Below, piece by piece: positions 6,767 to 10,416 of a DNA stretch of 10,416 nt. Location: the NCBI GenBank assembly GCA_030016455.1, contig JASEJH010000028.1, positions 1 through 10,416 on the forward strand. Direction: 5' to 3'. The notes beneath the pieces are model-generated. The model saw only the letters and a program-made list of their open reading frames with translations, searched no databases and was not told the DNA's origin. Made by a program: the position numbers and the translations under genes. This DNA is from Thermoanaerobacteraceae bacterium. GTDB taxonomy: Bacteria > Bacillota > Desulfotomaculia > Desulfotomaculales > Ammonificaceae. Position 1 is the stretch's first letter. Every line of letters starts with the position of its first letter.

Positions 6767-8272
6767 CTATTCCTCCTTGACGGCGCTGCGGTTCAGGACC
6801 GACCAGACCTTCACCAGGACCAGCCCGGCCGCCACCGCCGCGGCAAGGACAACCACCTTCGTCAGACGCGGCCCCTGCGCGAGTTCTTTAAACAGCCCGG
6901 AGAACTGAACCGCCGAGACTTGGGCAGCGAGCGTTAACAGCGCCGGTTCGATGAAACGCGGGCTTATTGCACCCAAAGAGCCCGTACCGGCGAAAAGTAC
7001 GAATGCACCCGCCGCGACCGACCCGGCGAGAAACCCGAGCGCCGCTTTGAACCCCCAGATGATCAGGAGCACCAGGGGTGTCGAAACAGCGAGCACCCAC
7101 AGAAGAACGCCCCCGGTAAGCCGCCCGGCGAGCGGCCGGAGTGCAGGTGCAGGCGAAGGAAAGAGCGATAAAAGCACTACCGGAAAGACGGCCCCGAACA
7201 CGAGGGCGACAAAGGTATAGTGCGGGTAAAGGTCCAGCCCGGGCAGTTCCCCGGCGTAAAGCTCAAGGAACAGCCGGTAAAGGAGCACGCCGCAGCCGAC
7301 AAAGAACGCACAGCTCAGCGCGCGGGTTGCTCCCGCGCCCTCGCCGGGTTCCGGCCCCGCCCGAAGGAGGGGCGCCGTCAGCGACATCAGTAGAGGCCAG
7401 GCGGCAAGCAAGCCGATCCCGACGCCGAAGCCGCCTAACAGCCGGAATCCCGCCGCCGCATAGGCAACCACCAGCAGGGCCGCAATGGCCGCCGCCTGGG
7501 TGCTGACGGTTCTTCCCGCCGCCAGCCAGGCCGCCAGCGTGAAGGTGCCGGCTCCCGCGACGGCTACCTGGAGCAGGGCCCAGTCCGGGAAGACGCGCCA
7601 GGCAAACACGGCGACCAAACCGAGGGTAATGCACGAAGCGATCAGCGCCGGCAGCCCAAACCCCTTGCCTTCCCGCGCCGCCGCCGCCCCCGTGGCCTGG
7701 GCGACCACCGCCGCCGCCAACACCATGAGCGGTGCGCGCCACCAGAGAAAATCCGTCGCGGCGTCAAAGCGGAACGCCGATAGCATCAGCGTCGCGCCGA
7801 CGGTCGCCGCCGTCAGCGCCCACAGATCCATGCCGGCAGCCCCCGGCAGCGCCAGGCGGAACAAGACCGCGGCTAACAGGGCGCCGGCTAAGAAGCCGCC
7901 GAGCACCGGCAGTGACTCCGCGCCGAAGAGCAGGAGAATGAGACCGCCGCCGAGAAGGGCGAGGGAAGGCGGCGCCGCTGCCGCCAGGACGGCCCCCCAG
8001 GGCGTTTTTCCGGACACGCGCGCGGCTGTTATTCCCGCCACAGCGCCTAAGAGGCCTCCGATCAGGATCCCGTACCCCGTGTTCACCCCGGGCAAGTAAG
8101 GCGACTTAATCCAGGTCAACGCAAACAAAAACACCGTAGCCACAGCTACGGTAACCGCAATCTTCCAAACACCGGGCTCCTCCCGCGCAGCCGGCGACCG
8201 CCCGCCCCCGGCAACAATCCCTGCCGCCGCCCCGGCAGCACCTATCCCAACGGCTATCCAATCCGGCACCAT
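6767..8272 (-). CDS. Polytopic membrane protein, function unknown
   Basis: A 501-residue, very Ala/Gly/Leu-rich protein with roughly 13 to 15 hydrophobic segments spread from residue 5 to about 490 and only short polar loops; the longest polar stretches are near 25-35 (G-R-S-P-A-A-R-E-E-P), 312-325 (P-E-P-G-E-G) and the tail R-S-A-V-K-E-E. I do not recognise a family or catalytic motif, and it could be a transporter-like or scaffold protein. The ATG at 8272 follows a GGGGAG-type site at a rather long spacing of about 12 nt, so the exact start is less sure. It is the first gene of the operon. Its last codons contain the ribosome binding site for the alpha-2-macroglobulin gene, 4 bp away, which ties the two functionally. 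Confidence 0.75.
   Translation of the reverse strand: MVPDWIAVGIGAAGAAAGIVAGGGRSPAAREEPGVWKIAVTVAVATVFLFALTWIKSPYLPGVNTGYGILIGGLLGAVAGITAARVSGKTPWGAVLAAAAPPSLALLGGGLILLLFGAESLPVLGGFLAGALLAAVLFRLALPGAAGMDLWALTAATVGATLMLSAFRFDAATDFLWWRAPLMVLAAAVVAQATGAAAAREGKGFGLPALIASCITLGLVAVFAWRVFPDWALLQVAVAGAGTFTLAAWLAAGRTVSTQAAAIAALLVVAYAAAGFRLLGGFGVGIGLLAAWPLLMSLTAPLLRAGPEPGEGAGATRALSCAFFVGCGVLLYRLFLELYAGELPGLDLYPHYTFVALVFGAVFPVVLLSLFPSPAPALRPLAGRLTGGVLLWVLAVSTPLVLLIIWGFKAALGFLAGSVAAGAFVLFAGTGSLGAISPRFIEPALLTLAAQVSAVQFSGLFKELAQGPRLTKVVVLAAAVAAGLVLVKVWSVLNRSAVKEE
6772..6778 (-). promoter_or_regulatory. Ribosome binding site of the alpha-2-macroglobulin gene
   Basis: On the minus strand AAGGAGG precedes the ATG at 6762 by 9 nt. 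It lies inside the final codons of the upstream membrane-protein gene (…V-K-E-E-stop), so termination of one reading frame feeds initiation of the next. Confidence 0.8.
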
Positions 8273-8313
8273 ATCTTTTCCGCTCTCCCCTAAAATATCG
8301 GTTGAATACAGTC

Positions 8314-8329
8314 GCTAATTAGCATTATA
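8314..8329 (-). promoter_or_regulatory. Candidate promoter -10 and operator-like palindrome for the macroglobulin operon
   Basis: On the minus strand a perfect TATAAT (8324-8329) lies about 52 bp upstream of the membrane-protein start. The -35 region 17 nt further up (TTTCTA) is weak. Directly downstream of the -10, at the expected transcription start, lies the perfect 10-bp palindrome GCTAATTAGC (8314-8323), a plausible repressor site. Confidence 0.45.
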
Positions 8330-8374
8330 TAGGCGAAAACCAAAAATAGAAATCCCTGATTGAGAAACACCGCA

Positions 8375-8398
8375 AGACCCTCGTTTATGACAGGGTCT
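8375..8398. repeat. Inverted repeat in the divergent intergenic region
   Basis: AGACCCT (8375-8381) and AGGGTCT (8392-8398) are exact inverse complements around a 10-base spacer. There is no T tract after it, so it is not a classical terminator. It could be a protein-binding dyad or a hairpin in an untranslated RNA. The 8273-8727 gap has no gene that I can support; it holds this repeat, two opposed promoters and the leader described below. Confidence 0.4.
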
Positions 8399-8488
8399 AT
8401 AACATAATGTGACTGAACACCCGGCAAAACGCGCAGCCTTAGCGCGAATCGACCTACTTGAACTGCTGATCCTCATGTTCCGTCATGT

Positions 8489-8515
8489 GCGACAGAATTA
8501 GCATGCTCTTGTCGC
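8489..8515. promoter_or_regulatory. Interrupted palindrome upstream of the plus-strand promoter
   Basis: The outer arms GCGACA (8489-8494) and TGTCGC (8510-8515) enclose a central perfect palindrome AGCATGCT (8500-8507). It ends about 19 bp before the -35 box at 8534, a position suited to an activator or other upstream regulator. The function is inferred only from position. Confidence 0.3.
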
Positions 8516-8533
8516 TTATTGGCAACAAATGGT

Positions 8534-8563
8534 TTGACGCCTTATTGTCTGGAATTATATAAT
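8534..8563 (+). promoter_or_regulatory. Strong sigma-A-type promoter
   Basis: TTGACG (8534-8539) and TATAAT (8558-8563) are separated by 18 nt, a near-consensus housekeeping promoter. Transcription would start near 8570 and give a leader of about 158 nt before the next ATG at 8728. Confidence 0.75.
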
Positions 8564-8591
8564 GATAGACGGCGAGAAAGAGTTGAGTTAA

Positions 8592-8710
8592 AGTACAGCC
8601 CGACAACGGGTCGCCTGAGCGCGGCTCCCGAATAACGTTACGTATCACCACTCAGCTAGCCAAGCTCGCCGTTGGGAAGACGGACCCTTGACCTACGCTG
8701 TACTCAGGCC
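8592..8710 (+). ncRNA. Candidate structured leader RNA (unassigned)
   Basis: The transcribed leader has an 8-bp closing helix AGTACAGC (8592-8599) with GCTGTACT (8697-8704). Inside it, GGGTC (8608-8612) can pair with GACCC (8683-8687), and there are small hairpins: CCCG/CGGG (8599-8610), GAGC/GCTC (8617-8627), AGCT/AGCT (8654-8666) and CCGT/ACGG (8669-8683). A competing 7-bp helix, GCCTGAG (8613-8619) with CTCAGGC (8703-8709), shares bases with the closing helix, as in a two-state switch. I recognise no known riboswitch core. It could control the downstream gene, or the complementarity could be partly chance; all pairings were found by eye. Confidence 0.4.
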
Positions 8711-8727
8711 ACCTTGTATAAACGCCA

Positions 8728-9534
8728 ATGGATAGCCACAAAAAGGAAATCATTGTGACGGTCGTATGCTCCGTTTGCGTCGCGATTACGGCGATGGTAT
8801 CCGCGTTGATTGCGCGACAGCCAGTAACCACGTATCAGGTCAAGATCGTGCCATCGTTCGAGAACGTGGTTGCCACTGACTATTTTCCGTTACAGATTAA
8901 AAACACTTGGGAATATGTGGGCACGGCACGGAATGTCGCTGAGCAGGAGAAGGTGGTCCAAAAGGAAGTCCGCGTTCTGATGCAGGTTATGGACATCACG
9001 CGAGGCGGTAACGCTACTCTTTTTATAATGAAAGGCCATCCGTCCGATGCGGTCTGGGCCATAACGTCTGAAGACGCGTCGCAAGACGTCGTTGACGTAC
9101 CAGGTTCCACATACGGATACTTGCTTATTGCCAACAAAGTCTTTCGAATCCCGGAGGATCGGTTGGGTGCTGTTAGGAAATCAATCGAGGAAGGCGTAAT
9201 GCCTGGCTTCATAGAGCCGGGAATCATCTCCCAAGCCGATATGGATTTCGAACTTCCCCTGTTCAGGGGACAAGTATTTGGGAGTCCTGATCAGATTGCT
9301 AGGAATGACAGAAGCTACGCTTGGCACGTGACGGACAGTACCTTGTACCACGCACCTGATAAGGAGATGATAAAGGAGATTCCTTGTTACAAACTCGTTT
9401 ACCTTACTCGGTCTGATTACACGGAGATCTCCTTCGTCCCTTACGTAGGCATTGTATCGTTCTCTTACAGCCACCATGGGAGTAAAGCACAGGTGGACCT
9501 CAATTTGCAGGATTACCGAATACATAGTAGGTGA
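8728..9534 (+). CDS. Membrane-anchored extracytoplasmic protein, function unknown
   Basis: A 268-residue protein with one N-terminal membrane segment (about residues 8-29), preceded by H-K-K-E, and a long soluble remainder that should face outside. The segment D-Y-F-P-L-Q-I-K-N-T-W-E-Y (51-63) resembles the opening of several uncharacterised secreted beta-rich domains of the Y-F-P-L-x-x-G-N-x-W type; beyond that I recognise no family. The ATG at 8728 has no ribosome binding site. A GTG at 8755 has AAGGAA about 5 nt upstream but would remove the positive residues that orient the anchor, so the start is uncertain. Codon use is more AT-rich than in the operon to the left. It is driven by its own promoter with a long leader and is followed by about 395 bp without a convincing gene. 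Confidence 0.7.
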   Translation: MDSHKKEIIVTVVCSVCVAITAMVSALIARQPVTTYQVKIVPSFENVVATDYFPLQIKNTWEYVGTARNVAEQEKVVQKEVRVLMQVMDITRGGNATLFIMKGHPSDAVWAITSEDASQDVVDVPGSTYGYLLIANKVFRIPEDRLGAVRKSIEEGVMPGFIEPGIISQADMDFELPLFRGQVFGSPDQIARNDRSYAWHVTDSTLYHAPDKEMIKEIPCYKLVYLTRSDYTEISFVPYVGIVSFSYSHHGSKAQVDLNLQDYRIHSR

Positions 9535-9929
9535 TAGACAAGGCTATGCGATATCTGGTTGACAATTGTCCGAACAACCCAGTGAAGTCTACGTCGTATA
9601 TCCGAGTAAACAGCTTACACATAGTGTAGGCCGATCGCAGATCGCTCCTTGGGCCTATAAGTTAACACAGCGTGCGAAGTTCACCTACAGTGGCTGAACA
9701 CGATGTTATAGATAGCACTGTAGAGAAAAGGGATGCTCCAAACCTTAAAAAGACGAGAAACCATATTTATACGTTAGATTGGTAGAGAAACATTGATGCT
9801 CAAGTTTGAGGAACTACGTTATGCGTCTTATCGGCAGGTGAGCTTGGTCGTTGGATGCAATAACGAATGTGCTAAGCGATCTTTAAACTGCAATTAATGA
9901 AGCAATATTTATCATCTGGAGAGGATCAA
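9535..9929 (+). other. Gene-free, hairpin-rich intergenic region
   Basis: No convincing gene is present; short ORFs at 9546 (27 residues) and 9796 (33 residues) lack good ribosome binding sites. There is a perfect 10-bp palindrome GACAATTGTC (9561-9570) overlapping a TTGACA hexamer that has no matching -10. An 8-bp stem with one G-U pair spans 9613-9620 with 9624-9631, and the alternative TAGGCC (9627-9632) with GGCCTA (9652-9657) would exclude it. An exact 8-bp inverted repeat lies at 9685-9723. The stretch may hold a small RNA, the promoter of the DUF262 gene or operators. Confidence 0.4.
9685..9723. repeat. Inverted repeat upstream of the DUF262 gene
   Basis: CTACAGTG (9685-9692) and CACTGTAG (9716-9723) are exact inverse complements around 23 bases, within which AACA (9697-9700) and TGTT (9704-9707) form a smaller inner stem. 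It is not followed by a T tract. It is a possible RNA hairpin or binding site about 200 bp before the DUF262 start. Confidence 0.4.
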
Positions 9930-10416
9930 ATGAGTCTTGAAAACGAGATAAACAAACATTCTACTACCGTATCGACCGATTCATATTCGATGTCGGTTGG
10001 CGAACTCGTCTCAATGTACCGGGACGGAGAACTTGATTTACATCCCGAGTTCCAGCGTTTTTTTCGTTGGACAGATGAGCAGAAATCCAAATTCATTGAA
10101 TCACTATTACTCGGAATTCCCATTCCTCCAATTTTTGTTTCGGAGCGTAATGACGCAAAGTGGGATGTTATTGACGGTCTACAACGCCTTTCTACAATAT
10201 TACAAGTCATGGGAGAACTTAGGAACGAAGATAACGAGCCATTGCCACCACTTGAATTAACCCGGACACGGTATTTACCAAGCCTTGAAGGTAAAAAGTG
10301 GACAGCAGAAAATTCGGAACAAGAACTTCCCGAATCGGCTCGGATTAAAATAAAGCGCGCACGCTTAGACGTAAACATCGTAAAGAGTACTAGTGACGAA
10401 ATCGCAAAATACGAAA
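9930..10416 (+). CDS. DUF262 domain protein (GmrSD/BrxU/SspE-type N-terminal domain), partial
   Basis: The first 162 codons of a gene that continues past the window. ATG 9930 is preceded by GGAGAGG (9918-9924). After a polar N-terminal stretch, the DUF262 (ParB/sulfiredoxin-like fold) signature appears: L-H-P-E-F-Q-R-F-F-R-W (37-47), Q-K-S-K-F-I-E-S-L-L-L-G-I-P-I-P-P-I-F-V (51-70) and W-D-V-I-D-G-L-Q-R-L-S-T-I (78-90). The I-D-G-L-Q-R element corresponds to the D-G-Q-Q-R nucleotide-handling motif of GmrS, BrxU and SspE, with Leu replacing the first Gln. Such domains are usually fused to, or paired with, a DUF1524-type HNH nuclease in restriction of modified or phosphorothioated phage DNA, but other DUF262 proteins have no known role; the C-terminal part that would decide this is missing. 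Composition is AT-rich relative to the left half. Confidence 0.85.
   Translation, partial: MSLENEINKHSTTVSTDSYSMSVGELVSMYRDGELDLHPEFQRFFRWTDEQKSKFIESLLLGIPIPPIFVSERNDAKWDVIDGLQRLSTILQVMGELRNEDNEPLPPLELTRTRYLPSLEGKKWTAENSEQELPESARIKIKRARLDVNIVKSTSDEIAKYE

Noticed and set aside
7485..8099. Plus-strand open frame opposite the membrane-protein gene
   Set aside because: Its composition is Ala/Arg/Pro-rich and it mirrors the GC-rich sense gene; no start signal is seen.
8592..8710. Assignment of the leader to a known riboswitch class (c-di-GMP, c-di-AMP/ydaO, M-box, SAM, yybP-ykoY)
   Set aside because: The conserved core sequences that I know for these classes are not present; only the generic helix pattern fits.
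8563..9539. Repeated TGATAGAC at 8563 and 9532 as flanking direct repeats of a mobile unit
   Set aside because: An 8-base match over this distance is expected by chance, and no terminal inverted repeats or transposase accompany it.
9559..9602. TTGACA (9559-9564) with TATATC (9597-9602) as a promoter
   Set aside because: The spacing of 32 nt is far outside the usual 16-18 nt, and no better -10 lies at the right distance.
9796..9897. 33-residue plus-strand ORF (M-L-K-F-E-E-L-R-Y…)
   Set aside because: It is short, has no convincing ribosome binding site and no recognisable family; the Cys residues alone do not support a peptide gene.
9926..10378. Minus-strand 150-residue open frame at the right end
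   Set aside because: It is antisense to the clearly recognisable DUF262 domain; the product is serine-rich with no known features.
1..10416. CRISPR array, tRNA, rRNA or insertion sequence
   Set aside because: No regularly spaced repeats, tRNA cloverleaf, rRNA-like sequence or transposase was seen on either strand.

Overview
The window looks like a bacterial chromosome segment, probably from an anaerobic member of the Bacillota (Clostridia/Peptococcaceae-like). The reasons are the strong AAGGAGG-type ribosome binding sites, a UGA-containing selenoprotein gene with a bacterial-type SECIS hairpin just after the UGA, a TIGR04076-family protein, a VanW-family protein and a signal-peptide (not lipobox) alpha-2-macroglobulin. 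The taxonomy is an inference; no rRNA or other marker gene is present.

Region 1 (1-1097, plus strand). Three small genes are closely packed. The first is a thioredoxin/TlpA-like redoxin of 148 residues whose first active-site cysteine is encoded by an in-frame TGA (178-180), giving a U-P-P-C motif. A hairpin with an AGUU loop begins about 20 nt after the TGA, so this is best read as a selenoprotein rather than a broken gene; a conventional ORF call would keep only the C-terminal part from a GTG at 190. It is followed by a 95-residue protein with two membrane spans and an overlapping 100-residue TIGR04076-family protein with four cysteines. A convergent intergenic stretch (1098-1288) follows.

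Region 2 (1289-8272, minus strand). This is a compact three-gene operon, transcribed from about 8320 leftward: a 501-residue polytopic membrane protein, a 1560-residue alpha-2-macroglobulin with an intact C-T-E-Q thioester motif, and a VanW-family protein. The first pair is separated by 4 bp and the second pair overlaps by 4 bp, which implies translational coupling. The products are probably an envelope module: a thioester protein that traps targets covalently, a membrane-anchored VanW protein of unknown activity, and an integral membrane protein of unknown function. The penicillin-binding protein PbpC that often accompanies bacterial alpha-2-macroglobulins is not in the window.

Region 3 (8273-10416). 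Base composition becomes visibly more AT-rich and genes sparser. A divergent regulatory region carries a strong sigma-A-type promoter (TTGACG, 18 nt, TATAAT) that would produce a leader of about 160 nt, rich in nested and competing helices, ahead of an orphan membrane-anchored 268-residue protein. About 395 bp of apparently noncoding, hairpin-rich DNA follow, then the 5' part of a DUF262 (GmrSD/BrxU/SspE-type N-terminal domain) gene that runs off the window. DUF262 proteins are common in anti-phage and restriction loci, so the right-hand part may be the edge of an accessory or defence island.
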